Positions 38,076 through 49,089 of a DNA stretch of 64,000 nt are shown in pieces. The DNA is from Bolinopsis microptera. Lineage: Eukaryota > Ctenophora > Tentaculata > Lobata > Bolinopsidae. Made by a program: the position numbers and the translations under genes. The notes under the pieces were generated by a model that did not search any database, was not told where the DNA came from, and saw nothing but the letters and a program-made list of their open reading frames with translations. How positions within the stretch are numbered: position 1 is the first letter of the stretch; the number at the start of each line of letters is the position of its first letter. The stretch covers positions 18,763,765-18,827,764 of the forward strand of contig NC_087078.1 of NCBI RefSeq assembly GCF_026151205.1. Reading direction: 5' to 3'.

Positions 38076-39507
38076 GCGACACCACGACCACGTACTACTT
38101 ATGTGAGGTAAACGGTCGCATACAATAGCACAAATCAGTAGTAGTGATGGTAGAGTAATGTAATAAGAGCTTAGGACTGGATCAGGTTTCAGGAAAGGTT
38201 ACAACACTATACAGCAGGGTTGTTATAGGTCTGTTATCGGTGGGTATAGTGTGTTATATTATCACATTTTATCACGGTTATAATATATATAATATATTTA
38301 TCAGATTAAAACATTAAATTGTTGTTCATCTGAGTTACGCCACGTACAGTAGCGTTACTAATGTAGGTTTTGTTAAAACTTGTCGGAGAAGAAAGTAAAG
38401 CTTCACGCAAGAGTAATTCGTGATAAAATTTGCGGAATCGCGAGTAAAAATTAAGAAATCAAAGAAGTGTGATGATTATAAATTTAAAAAGGTTGTTGTT
38501 GAGATTATACGGCACGGCATTCGCAAGAATCAACGAGTCTTACCAGTAAGCAAATGTTAAAATGAATTGGCAAAGTATGCAAAAATATACTCTGATTTGA
38601 CAAAAACTATTTCCCTCCATGCGGTGGAATATTCCAGAATGATGCAATAGAAAATATACAATTCCCACAACTACACGGACGTCGCAAAATAGAAAAGTAA
38701 CCAAGCAGAAAACTTGAGACGGATACATTCGTAGCAGTACGAATTATACAAGTTACAAGGAATACAATACACTGTTTGTCTATTTTGATACGTTACGTAT
38801 ACAATTCTATATACAGGATACGATATATACGACACAATATATACGACAGTAATTAAATATCATGCTACAATAACAATAAATCAAACATGTTTCAAATCAC
38901 GCGATGCAAACACACAAACACTAAAGAAGCCTTACTGAGTTACTATGCAAGTATGGTAGTGAGCAATCCGCGAAATAATTCATGCATCCTGACTTTCTCT
39001 TGTATGTTAAATGTTTTATAAATATGCATACAGAGCAAAATACATTAGATATTATACGAGAGAAATCATAAATATGTAGCATAAAACTTTTATATATTCC
39101 AAGTAAGATAAATGTAGGTCTGTGAGCCAGCACGCAGGAGATCACTTAAGATAGGAGAGGATTATATATAGGTGTACACTAATAAAACATCATGAATGGG
39201 GTGTTATAAAAGAGTTTTTAAAAAACTTTTAAAAGAAAGATCTACATGCTTAATTACACTCAACAACAACTCAAAATATATCAAAGACATAACACCTTCG
39301 TGCAAACTGCAGATTGTAAAACTAACAGACTATAGCATTAGTCCAGGGCCATCTATAAATACCCTAAACGATTCGGCAAATAACAAAAAAAACCCAACCT
39401 TTATGTACATATAAAATATAAATAAATATATCCCTTTCAAAATATAACCTATAAAGTATACACAGCATCCAGGCTGGTAAACCAATTAATTAACTCTCAT
39501 TTACCCA
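38076..39507. other. Intergenic and AS3MT 3' region
   Basis: No recognisable protein-coding exon, RNA gene or element. The right end must contain the AS3MT 3' UTR. Very AT-rich. Confidence 0.35.
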
Positions 39508-40608
39508 TTAACAGCACCCAGATTTGTTCGAAGGACCACAACAAGCACTCTCTATTTTCTCTCCTCTCTGTTCCTTATCCTGAATAACACTAAACGGGTC
39601 CTCACCCTCAGCCACCTTCAAACAACACACCTCCTGAGCCGTCGGATCAAACTCAAACTCCTCCGCAAGTCTGGAATTCCTCAGAACCGTGACCAGCTCT
39701 GCTGATAAACATACAGGGTCCCCAGCTGGCAGCTCAGTTTTATGGTCCAGCTGGAATGTGTCCTCGTGACCTGGAATCTCCCCGTTGTAGATCACCTGAC
39801 CTCCACTGTACTTCTGGTGGTTTTCTGGTAGTTTGAAGAGACGGTACGTGGCGCTGCAGAACTTGGCTCCTCCTAGAACCTTGTTGAAATCTTCTCTGTC
39901 TATATCGATGGGAGAGCAGGAAACTAGGTGGGGTTTAGTGAAACCTACTTCTTTAGCTAAGGAATGCAAGGTCTTCCAGTGAAGTGCACCAGAAATACAC
40001 TCACCCCACAGCACGTTATCTTTTCTTATCTCATCAGATAACTCAGTGTCAGAGTACACGTCGGAGAAGTAGAGTTCACCCCCAGGTTTTAAAACTTTAA
40101 ACCCTTCAGATAACACAGCTTTCTTATCAGGAGACAAGTTAACCACACAGTTGGAAACTATGATATCAAAACAATTTGGCTGCAGTCCCGCCTCCACTAG
40201 CTTCTCAATGTAGCCCTGGACAAAGCTAACATTGGGTTTATCATACCCGAATTTGTCAGTGTGGTATTGGATGTACTGGTTAGCAACATCTATCTGTTCA
40301 GATGTCATGTCCACACCCACCACCTCCCCACTCTTCCCGACCAGCCTACTCAGCGCGTAACAGTCCCTCCCGCTCCCCGACCCCAGGTCCAATACGCGCG
40401 CTCCCTGCACTCCCGGCGGTATGATCAGTCCGCAGCCGTAGTATCGTGCTGTAACTTCCTCGTGAACCTCCGACATGGCGCTCTTAACTTGCTTGTTCAG
40501 TGCTTTGCCAGGGGTGACGCAGGCTTGGGTCTTCAGATCCGCGGTTGATTGCAGGACTTTACCATAGTAGTCTTTTACGTTATTCAGTACTTCAGTTGAA
40601 TCCGCCAT
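39508..40608 (-). CDS. AS3MT: Arsenite methyltransferase, intronless
   Basis: A single open frame of 366 residues from ATG at 40608 (MADSTEVLNNV). The reading frame is open 13 codons further upstream but without a better start. It transfers methyl groups from S-adenosylmethionine to trivalent arsenic in the cytosol. A SAM-binding motif VLDLGSGSGRD lies at 72-82. The four conserved arsenic-binding or redox cysteines are at C30, C59, C154 and C204, the same spacing as human C32, C61, C156 and C206, and the C-terminus has the usual cysteine-rich end (ACCGPSNKSGCC). The YFSDVYSD and WGEC motifs are intact. The vertebrate gene has many introns while this copy has none, so it is either a retrocopy that became the functional gene or an intron-loss lineage. 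It looks fully functional. An X-box array lies 260-400 bp upstream. Confidence 0.95.
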   Translation of the reverse strand: MADSTEVLNNVKDYYGKVLQSTADLKTQACVTPGKALNKQVKSAMSEVHEEVTARYYGCGLIIPPGVQGARVLDLGSGSGRDCYALSRLVGKSGEVVGVDMTSEQIDVANQYIQYHTDKFGYDKPNVSFVQGYIEKLVEAGLQPNCFDIIVSNCVVNLSPDKKAVLSEGFKVLKPGGELYFSDVYSDTELSDEIRKDNVLWGECISGALHWKTLHSLAKEVGFTKPHLVSCSPIDIDREDFNKVLGGAKFCSATYRLFKLPENHQKYSGGQVIYNGEIPGHEDTFQLDHKTELPAGDPVCLSAELVTVLRNSRLAEEFEFDPTAQEVCCLKVAEGEDPFSVIQDKEQRGEKIESACCGPSNKSGCC

Positions 40609-40869
40609 TGTTGTCAGTGCAGAGCGGATAACGAATTTATCGAGCAATCGTCGAGAAATATTCCTATGATAATCTAAGTTTTACTATTTCAGTTATTAAA
40701 ACAATGAAGGACAGCCTAAATTTTGAAGAAGCTCGATCCTGAAACTTAAAACCACTAAAATGATTCATGGTTTGCATTTACCAAAAATTTCTAATAAAAC
40801 ATAAATTAATAATAAAAACGGCAAGGCATTACATCGACGTGCCATGGAATACACGTCACATCGTTATGT

Positions 40870-41013
40870 GTTACCATGGTAACAGTTATAACATGACACG
40901 TGTTACCATGGTAACAGTTATATAACATGACAAGTGTTACCATGGTAACATTTATAACATGACACGTGTTACCATGGTAACATTTATAACATGATAAGTG
41001 TTACCATGGTAAT
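40870..41013. promoter_or_regulatory. Tandem RFX X-box palindromes
   Basis: GTTACCATGGTAAC occurs at 40870, 40902, 40936 and 40968, and with its last base changed at 41000, spaced 32-34 bp in a tandem repeat with a ttataacatgacac linker. The sequence fits the established RFX X-box consensus (GTNRCC then RGYAAC) as a perfect palindrome. It lies in the upstream region of AS3MT. Regulatory use is inference; it could simply be a minisatellite. Confidence 0.55.
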
Positions 41014-41344
41014 ATTTATAACATGACATAAAATGGGCTCCACCTGGTAACACTGAGTCTACACTATTAACATAACACGTATTTAACACGTATTGGTGCC
41101 AGACATCAAACGTATGTACATGTAAAACTTAATGTCATTATGTGTGTGATACATTAAATTTATCCTAACTATAGGGACATTTTATGATTACGATACATGC
41201 GGTTAAAGATACGCTTAGTCTTACAACATTCATATCAACACTGTGGCTACGTTCTGTGGAAACTGATTTAAATGGGGCTGTTTCTTTAATCTGATATTAT
41301 TTCCAAAACAACACTGATATGATCACCTTACTTAAAGATAAGAT

Positions 41345-41508
41345 TTAAAAGCTGTTTGAGAGATACACACTTAGAATGAAGATCACGAGGACACTGGCTG
41401 CTAAATTAATGGACACCAGTCCCCGGTCCCCCATATCATAATAATCGGAACACGACGCGAGGAGTGCAAGCACCAGGGTCCAAGAGAAGGCAATTTCAAC
41501 AAAAATGA
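41345..41508 (-). CDS. Possible membrane-protein exon
   Basis: On minus, an acceptor-like ctgggcag precedes an open stretch with two hydrophobic segments (EIAFSWTLVLALLA and INLAASVLVIFILSVYL) separated by DYYDMGDRG, ending with a stop. It could be the last exon of a tetraspan (MARVEL-like) protein, but no partner exons were found upstream. Low confidence. Confidence 0.25.
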
Positions 41509-42119
41509 CTGCCCAGATGAATATGGGTTAAATTTGATGAAAGTGACTTTGAGTTGATTTGATTGCCCAGAGAGTGCTCACAAGATTACTCCATATTCTA
41601 GACAAACAGTCAATCAGAGGAAAGCTTGAAATCTGTATGTGCAGGGAACCACCCATTTTGGAGAGCAGGGAGTATAAAACATTTCAGAGCTAGCCTGATA
41701 TTTGATAACAACCACGTGACTACTGTTCACCTCAAGTGCTCAAACAAAGATTGGAGCGTTGGAGTAGACCAAATAGTACACAATAGAGCGTTTTGGGATC
41801 ATTTAGATGATGTTAGTTCAGTGTAATTCTCAGTGTTTTAACTCTGGATTGAACGAGAGATCTGCTGCTGAAAGCATCATCGCAGAACAGTGGAATATGC
41901 AGTATGTATTTACTTTCGCTTCTGTACGTGCGATAACGTACACAATACGTACAATAACGTACACAATGCGTACAATACGTACAAGTGAATCCATCTTGTT
42001 TTCACAATGTTAACCACCCTAGCTGTACTCTGAACTCTCTGCTGACAAGTGAGAGTAACGTTTTCAATGCTGACTACCGCACGGATAGATGTACAAATCC
42101 CGCGTCACTAGGCACACTG
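41509..42119. other. Intergenic with gtacaataacgtac-type repeats
   Basis: A short repeat of acgtacacaatacgtacaat lies near 41,935-41,980. Nothing else recognised. Confidence 0.35.
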
Positions 42120-42655
42120 TACACAGTGTACTGCTAGTATGTACTTTGTTAGTGTGTGCTGTAGTGTGGACTGTTAGTACGCACTGTGTGTACTGTAGTG
42201 TGTACTGTAATGTGGACTGTTAGTACGCACTGTGTGTACTGTACTGTGGACTGTTAGTACGTACTGTGTGTACTGTACTGTGGACTGTTAGTACGTACTG
42301 TGTGTACTGTACTGTGGACTGTTAGTACGTACTGTGTGTACTGTAATGTGGACTGTTAGTACGTACTGTGTGTACTGTAGTGTGTACTGTTAGTACGTAC
42401 TGTGTGTACTGTACTGTGGACTGTTAGTACGTACTGTGTGTACTGTAGTGTGTACTGTTAGTACGTACTGTGTGTACTGTAGTGTGTACTGTTAGTACGT
42501 ACTGTGTGTACTGTACTGTGTACTGTTAGTACGTACTGTGTGTACTGTACTGTGGACTGTTAGTACGTACTGTGTGTACTGTAATGTGGACTGTTAGTAC
42601 GTACTGTGTGTACTGTAGTGTGTACTGTTAGTACGTACTGTGTGTACTGTTAAGT
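42120..42655. repeat. 34-bp minisatellite, about 15 copies
   Basis: Unit ctgttagtacgtactgtgtg then tactgtagtgtgga, with alternating variants (gtgtgta, actgtgga, aatgtgga). Tandem, without unique spacers. Confidence 0.95.
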
Positions 42656-42659
42656 GTTT

Positions 42660-43600
42660 CCCGCCACCAACCTCAAGTAAATACTGATCGCTTTGTAGAG
42701 ACAATACTAGGCCGCTATCCTTGTTGTGAAGCCGACTGTTACTGATGATGTCCCCACTTCCTCTATTAGAATCATTTTCCTTCACTCGTAACTTTTGAGT
42801 TTAATTATCACTAAAAGTGAGCTTATTAAGGTATCACTAACGTGATAAAGAGGTAGTTACACGTGGCGACAAAACGGGCAACACCTCGACCAAAACGTCC
42901 CTTAACCTTAACCTCTACCAAATCACCAAATTTGTACAAACTGAAACATGCCTTGAGAAAGGTAAACTGAAACATAAAATTGTGTGAAAACTGAAATTTT
43001 GGGACTCAACCAAAGAAATTACAACCGACTAAAATGAGGTGATTTACGGAGTGGTTTACAACTTTACAACTATTACACATGGTTACACATCAAACCACCA
43101 ACTTTGTGACGCATGAATTCATCGAGTGACGCACGAAATAATTGAGTGACGCATTCGTGTACGAAGATGTTCTCAAAAAATTAATTATTGACCAATGCGA
43201 TGTGCATTTTTGATTCCGATTTTTTTTGGAATTGCAATTCTAAAATTATTTTAAAGAGGAAAATATGAATTACTCAATCCTTAGTCAACATTCCTTGTCC
43301 TATTCTGGCGTAACTAGTTCTTATTCAGATAATTGTCGCAACATTAAAGCTTGTGCCAAACTGCGTACAAACTGAGCTAAAAGTTGTTATCTTTATCATT
43401 CTATAAAAAATATGGTATACTTTTACAAGCTGTACATTGGCACCGCATACATACACACCCAGTTCCAAAATGTAAATAATGTAATATAATAACAGAAGTT
43501 GTGCGGAAAAGAATATTACAGTCATTGAGAAATTCGGGTCATATCAGCTGAAGAATTTGACCGAAGTTTTCCCGACGAATATTAATATTTAAGGTTGGCG
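42660..43600. other. Intergenic, nothing firm
   Basis: A possible minus-strand exon at about 42,785-42,675 (SNSRLHNKDSGLVLSLQSD) has weak splice sites and no recognised family. The remainder is AT-rich without features. Confidence 0.3.
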
Positions 43601-43684
43601 GCAGTAGTGTATGAGGGATTTTTGGAGCTGTATTTAAGCAAAAATTGAGACACATTTTTTTTAAAACGCGTGTAATTATGCAAT

Positions 43685-43760
43685 CACCCGGGTGGCGCAG
43701 TTGGTTAATCTGCCGGCTTTTAAGACGGGGGTTACAAGTTCAAATCCCAGTCAGAGTCGT
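43685..43760 (+). repeat. tRNA-derived SINE-like head, left arm
   Basis: A-box-like ggtggcgcagttggttaatc and B-box-like acaagttcaaatccc are present with tRNA spacing, and the anticodon-loop region reads cttttaag. The acceptor stem does not pair and the T stem is poor, so it is not a working tRNA gene. Confidence 0.55.
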
Positions 43761-44212
43761 TCTAAAATGTGGCTATGTTATTATGGTATACATTTTAACC
43801 TAGTTTATCCCAGCAATAAATGTTATCTAACCCTACGTTATGTGATACTGAGGTATCAACTAATCACTTTCATCACACAGCAGAAGTTGTTCAATGTATT
43901 ATAGTGTACACGTTCACGTAACAAAGATATTGTTGATGTGGTAACGTAATTAGAGAGCACTTTCATGACATGGTTACTCAATAATATCAAGATTGTATTA
44001 ACAATATATAGTCCCAGTACATAAGTTACGATAACAGCTGTGTTACTGTTAGTGCTTAACAGTTACTGACTTAACGAACCAAATAAAACTACAGGTTAAT
44101 TGTTAAAATGTGATATTTAAGAAATTCAAATACATGATTATTTATATGTAAAACATATTACGAGAAATTCTTTTAAATTACAAATATAAATCCGTATGGA
44201 ATCAAAAGCTCC

Positions 44213-44743
44213 TTACATCTTGTAAACATCAAATCGAACACAAATTATTCTTGCTACTTTCCAGTTTGTTGATGGCCTGTTTGTTCTTGCATACTGAAAG
44301 GCGTCTTCTTTTTCGATATCAGTTCTAAATTGCTCATAATCTGAAGCATTTTCCAACAGCTTTGGTGTCAGAAATAACATCGTATTGTTCGATGGGTGGA
44401 AAAACTTGAGTTCATCAGTGGACCGATTTTTCAGAATGAAACCAAAAGCGACATTTATTTTGATTTTACGATTGTAGTTTGAAATTACCCGTTCTGCTTT
44501 AGATTTAATTTCGCTATCTTCGTTTTCAAAAAGAGGGAAATGAAACGTATCACGTATCCGACCATGTTTGAGACTTTCTCTAATTGTTCTCCAGTTTTGT
44601 TGATAAACTGGGCGGTACAACTCTGGCAAGTTTTGTAGAATTACTGCATCCATAACGAGTTTAATGGAAATTAATGATTCAACGGCCACAAGTTCAGGTC
44701 CTTTTATAGCCTGAAAATGATACACATATTTTTTTTTTGTCAA
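44213..44743 (-). CDS. Unknown palindrome gene B, left copy
   Basis: Open frame of up to 176 residues, ending in VRFDVYKM and containing MDAVILQNLPELYRP, RIRDTFHFPLF, ELKFFHPSNNTMLFL and ARTNRPSTNWKVARII. I do not recognise the family. The first ATG in frame is the internal one at 44653 (MDAVILQ), giving 146 residues. Two sequence clues compete for the true 5' end: ttttcag just before the AIKGPEL codons looks like a splice acceptor, and ctataaaagg at the same place looks like a TATA box suited to the ATG at 44653. It is transcribed outward, divergently from gene A. The frame is identical in both arms and codon-intact, which argues for function or for very recent duplication. Confidence 0.6.
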   Translation of the reverse strand: MTKKKYVYHFQAIKGPELVAVESLISIKLVMDAVILQNLPELYRPVYQQNWRTIRESLKHGRIRDTFHFPLFENEDSEIKSKAERVISNYNRKIKINVAFGFILKNRSTDELKFFHPSNNTMLFLTPKLLENASDYEQFRTDIEKEDAFQYARTNRPSTNWKVARIICVRFDVYKM

Positions 44744-44963
44744 TAATTATAGTGGCGTTCCTGGTATCGAGTTTGACTTAAAATGTCTATTATTAATAAA
44801 TAGAAGTAAATCAGAAACCTGTAGAAACTGATAAATTATGTTATAATAGGAAGTAAGTCAAGCTACTTATTCCTTTCGAATTTATAGATTAAAAACACGA
44901 ATGATTGATTTCTAATTTTCAATGCACAAAATTAAAGACAAATAGCATGCCTAGTTTTTCGGC

Positions 44964-44970
44964 TATATAA
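44964..44970 (+). promoter_or_regulatory. TATA box of gene A, left arm
   Basis: ggcTATATAAgg lies about 77 bp before the gene A ATG at 45047, allowing a short 5' UTR. It is mirrored in the right arm. Confidence 0.6.
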
Positions 44971-45046
44971 GGAGGAGATCCGTCAAAAATTTAATCATTT
45001 CCAGAATTGTATTCACTAATATAATTCTATAGTGCTACAAACAAAA

Positions 45047-45937
45047 ATGGGGAAATTATATCAATGTAATTTTTGTGATAAACGCTACAAGAACTCTGGA
45101 AGTCTCAGAACACACAGATATTCTTATCATTCGGAAAATACTCCACAAAAATTTCAGGATAAACCATATTCTAAAACTACACATAATGTTTTCAACTCCG
45201 ATTCTCCGATGGAGGGATCTGGAAAAGCGGAGAATACATTTCGCATCCCAAAGTGTTACAGGTATCTTGATGATCACTCCCTGGAGACAGTAAAAACGGG
45301 TGAATTAGATGACAAAGTACCAGAATTTGACTGTCAAGAATTGAAAACGATGGTAGATACGGTGAAATTCTCGCTTCAGGAACTTGATTTTCTTGCGAAA
45401 TCAAATAAAATTGATATCAATGAACTAAGACAAGCTAGAATGAGGGACCGCAAAAATACAGAACAACTGAACCAGAAAGAAATTGATCTTCAATCAAGAG
45501 ACTTAGTCGACAATGTGATTGAAATGGAATCCATAGTTGCCGCCGAAAATGTTGAAGAAATAAAATCTGACATTCCAAAAGTGCGACAAGTAATTAATTT
45601 CATACTGAAGAATATGGACTTGTCAGAGATAAGTGAAAAGGATATAAATTTACTGACCGAATTTACAAATTTTTCAAAGGCAGAGGCTAAAGATATGATC
45701 GACGAAGAGTTCATGGAACTGGTCAAGATATTTGGTCTTCTTAAACCGGAATTCGAACAGCTATTTGATTCTGAAAATGAAGAAGTAACAGACTCTGATA
45801 CTGATAGCAGGGAAAGTTATGTCAGTGGAAGTGACGATGATGACGAAAATAGTATAAACTTATCAAATAACGGAGAAAATACTGAAACAGAAGATAGTGA
45901 AGAAACTAATGATATGCCCGATAAAGAAAGTGACTAA
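45047..45937 (+). CDS. Unknown palindrome gene A: C2H2 finger, acidic C-terminus, left copy
   Basis: 296 residues from ATG at 45047. One C2H2 zinc finger sits at the N-terminus (C7, C10, H23, H28; CNFC ... LRTHRYSYH). The middle is helical and charged (KTMVDTVKFSLQELDFLAK, ELRQARMRDRKNTEQLNQKE), and the last about 45 residues are strongly acidic (DSENEEVTDSDTDSRESY, SGSDDDDEN). This suggests a nuclear DNA- or RNA-binding protein with an acidic region; function is not known. It is a single exon with a TATA box upstream and a promoter region shared with gene B. The right-arm copy encodes exactly the same protein. Confidence 0.65.
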   Translation: MGKLYQCNFCDKRYKNSGSLRTHRYSYHSENTPQKFQDKPYSKTTHNVFNSDSPMEGSGKAENTFRIPKCYRYLDDHSLETVKTGELDDKVPEFDCQELKTMVDTVKFSLQELDFLAKSNKIDINELRQARMRDRKNTEQLNQKEIDLQSRDLVDNVIEMESIVAAENVEEIKSDIPKVRQVINFILKNMDLSEISEKDINLLTEFTNFSKAEAKDMIDEEFMELVKIFGLLKPEFEQLFDSENEEVTDSDTDSRESYVSGSDDDDENSINLSNNGENTETEDSEETNDMPDKESD

Positions 45938-46164
45938 TAGAATTTTATTATTTAGAGTATAACTGTGTATGAAATATAAATCCTTGAATATTACAATTAT
46001 TTGTTTTACTTGTATCTACAAAAAAAATTTAAGTAAAATTTCTAAAAAGATAAACAAATTAACTAATAGAATAAAAAGAGTTGTAATAAAAAACATGAAA
46101 CTATGATGATGATATAAGAATGAAATAATAATGGTATAACAACTGTAGTAATATTATGATAACT

Positions 46165-47130
46165 AGTGACGTGTATTTATTAATGACGGATATTATTATA
46201 AATGACGGGTTTTATTGTTATTATAAGTGACAGGTATTATTAATAATGACGGTATTATTATTATTAATGACGGAATTATCGTTAATAATGACGGGTGTCA
46301 TTATTAATGACGGTATTATCATTAATAATGACGGTTTTATCATTAATAATGACGGTTTTATCATTAATAATGACGGGTGTCATTATTAATAATGACGGTT
46401 TTATCATTATTAATGACGGGTGTCATTATAAATAATGACGGTTTTATCATTATTAATGACGGGTGTCATTATTAATGACGGGTGTCATTATTAATGACGG
46501 GTGTCATTATTAATAATGACGGTTTTATCATGATTAATGACGGGTGTCATTATTAATGACGGGTGTCATTATTAATAATAACGGTTTTATCATTATTAAT
46601 GACGGGTGTCGTTATTAATAATGACGGTTTTATAATCATTAATGACGGGTGTCATTGTTAATGACGGGTGTCATTATTAATGACGGGTGTCATTATTAAT
46701 AATGACGGTTTTATCATTATTAATGACGGGTGTCATTATTAATAATGACAGTTTTATCATTATTAATGACGGGCTCACGGCTGTCATTATTAATAATGAC
46801 AGTTTTATCATTATTAATGACGACTGTCATTTTTAATGATGGGTGTCATTATTAATAATGACCCCCGTCATTAATAATGACACCCGTCATTAATAATGAT
46901 AAAACCGTCATTATTAATAATGACACCCGTCATTATTAATGATAAAACCGTCATTATTAATGATAAAACCGTCATTATTAATGATAATACCGTCATTAAT
47001 AATGACACCCGTCATTATTAACGATAATTCCGTCATTAATAATAATAATACCGTCATTATTAATAATACCTGTCACTTATAATAACAATAAAACCCGTCA
47101 TTTATAATAATATCCGTCATTAATAAATAC
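46165..47130. repeat. Central tandem array of TCATTATTAATGA-type units
   Basis: Units of about 19-30 bp such as tgacgggtgtcattattaa and gacggttttatcattaataa. The strand sense flips at about 46,860. Each unit contains the near-palindrome tcattattaatga, so the array can fold on itself. The outer parts are shared by both arms. The middle (about 46,430-46,870) is a further run of the same family. Confidence 0.9.
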
Positions 47131-47365
47131 ACGTCACTAGTTATCATAATATTACTACAGTTGTTATACCATTATTATTTCATTCTTATATCATCATCAT
47201 AGTTTCATGTTTTTTATTACAACTCTTTTTATTCTATTAGTTAATTTGTTTATCTTTTTAGAAATTTTACTTAAATTTTTTTTGTAGATACAAGTAAAAC
47301 AAATAATTGTAATATTCAAGGATTTATATTTCATACACAGTTATACTCTAAATAATAAAATTCTA

Positions 47366-48256
47366 TTAGTCACTTTCTTTATCGGGCATATCATTAGTTT
47401 CTTCACTATCTTCTGTTTCAGTATTTTCTCCGTTATTTGATAAGTTTATACTATTTTCGTCATCATCGTCACTTCCACTGACATAACTTTCCCTGCTATC
47501 AGTATCAGAGTCTGTTACTTCTTCATTTTCAGAATCAAATAGCTGTTCGAATTCCGGTTTAAGAAGACCAAATATCTTGACCAGTTCCATGAACTCTTCG
47601 TCGATCATATCTTTAGCCTCTGCCTTTGAAAAATTTGTAAATTCGGTCAGTAAATTTATATCCTTTTCACTTATCTCTGACAAGTCCATATTCTTCAGTA
47701 TGAAATTAATTACTTGTCGCACTTTTGGAATGTCAGATTTTATTTCTTCAACATTTTCGGCGGCAACTATGGATTCCATTTCAATCACATTGTCGACTAA
47801 GTCTCTTGATTGAAGATCAATTTCTTTCTGGTTCAGTTGTTCTGTATTTTTGCGGTCCCTCATTCTAGCTTGTCTTAGTTCATTGATATCAATTTTATTT
47901 GATTTCGCAAGAAAATCAAGTTCCTGAAGCGAGAATTTCACCGTATCTACCATCGTTTTCAATTCTTGACAGTCAAATTCTGGTACTTTGTCATCTAATT
48001 CACCCGTTTTTACTGTCTCCAGGGAGTGATCATCAAGATACCTGTAACACTTTGGGATGCGAAATGTATTCTCCGCTTTTCCAGATCCCTCCATCGGAGA
48101 ATCGGAGTTGAAAACATTATGTGTAGTTTTAGAATATGGTTTATCCTGAAATTTTTGTGGAGTATTTTCCGAATGATAAGAATATCTGTGTGTTCTGAGA
48201 CTTCCAGAGTTCTTGTAGCGTTTATCACAAAAATTACATTGATATAATTTCCCCAT
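47366..48256 (-). CDS. Unknown palindrome gene A: C2H2 finger, acidic C-terminus, right copy
   Basis: Mirror copy of the left-arm gene, with ATG at 48256 and an identical predicted protein (finger C7, C10, H23, H28; acidic tail). It is transcribed toward the palindrome centre, so the two copies are convergent across the central array. Complete identity at silent positions means the duplication is too young, or too well converted, to show selection. Confidence 0.65.
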   Translation of the reverse strand: MGKLYQCNFCDKRYKNSGSLRTHRYSYHSENTPQKFQDKPYSKTTHNVFNSDSPMEGSGKAENTFRIPKCYRYLDDHSLETVKTGELDDKVPEFDCQELKTMVDTVKFSLQELDFLAKSNKIDINELRQARMRDRKNTEQLNQKEIDLQSRDLVDNVIEMESIVAAENVEEIKSDIPKVRQVINFILKNMDLSEISEKDINLLTEFTNFSKAEAKDMIDEEFMELVKIFGLLKPEFEQLFDSENEEVTDSDTDSRESYVSGSDDDDENSINLSNNGENTETEDSEETNDMPDKESD

Positions 48257-48332
48257 TTTTGTTTGTAGCACTATAGAATTATATTAGTGAATACAATTCT
48301 GGAAATGATTAAATTTTTGACGGATCTCCTCC

Positions 48333-48339
48333 TTATATA
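48333..48339 (-). promoter_or_regulatory. TATA box of gene A, right arm
   Basis: Mirror of the left-arm box: ggcTATATAAgg on the minus strand, about 77 bp before the ATG at 48256. Confidence 0.6.
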
Positions 48340-48576
48340 GCCGAAAAACTAGGCATGCTATTTGTCTTTAATTTTGTGCATTGAAAATTAGAAATCAATC
48401 ATTCGTGTTTTTAATCTATAAATTCGAAAGGAATAAGTAGCTTGACTTACTTCCTATTATAACATAATTTATCAGTTTCTACAGGTTTCTGATTTACTTC
48501 TATTTATTAATAATAGACATTTTAAGTCAAACTCGATACCAGGAACGCCACTATAATTATTGACAAAAAAAAATAT

Positions 48577-49089
48577 GTGTATCATTTTCAGGCTATAAAA
48601 GGACCTGAACTTGTGGCCGTTGAATCATTAATTTCCATTAAACTCGTTATGGATGCAGTAATTCTACAAAACTTGCCAGAGTTGTACCGCCCAGTTTATC
48701 AACAAAACTGGAGAACAATTAGAGAAAGTCTCAAACATGGTCGGATACGTGATACGTTTCATTTCCCTCTTTTTGAAAACGAAGATAGCGAAATTAAATC
48801 TAAAGCAGAACGGGTAATTTCAAACTACAATCGTAAAATCAAAATAAATGTCGCTTTTGGTTTCATTCTGAAAAATCGGTCCACTGATGAACTCAAGTTT
48901 TTCCACCCATCGAACAATACGATGTTATTTCTGACACCAAAGCTGTTGGAAAATGCTTCAGATTATGAGCAATTTAGAACTGATATCGAAAAAGAAGACG
49001 CCTTTCAGTATGCAAGAACAAACAGGCCATCAACAAACTGGAAAGTAGCAAGAATAATTTGTGTTCGATTTGATGTTTACAAGATGTAA
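48577..49089 (+). CDS. Unknown palindrome gene B, right copy
   Basis: Mirror copy of the left-arm gene. The one-base homopolymer difference just upstream (9 A here, 10 T on the left) changes only the frame before the acceptor-like ttttcag, which supports that stretch being non-coding. The first in-frame ATG is at 48649 (MDAVILQ), giving 146 residues, about 50 bp after a tataaaagg box at 48594-48602. Family not recognised. Confidence 0.6.
   Translation: MYHFQAIKGPELVAVESLISIKLVMDAVILQNLPELYRPVYQQNWRTIRESLKHGRIRDTFHFPLFENEDSEIKSKAERVISNYNRKIKINVAFGFILKNRSTDELKFFHPSNNTMLFLTPKLLENASDYEQFRTDIEKEDAFQYARTNRPSTNWKVARIICVRFDVYKM

Noticed and set aside
43685-43760. Functional tRNA gene
   Set aside because: A and B boxes are present, but the acceptor stem does not pair and the T stem is poor; treated as a SINE-like head.
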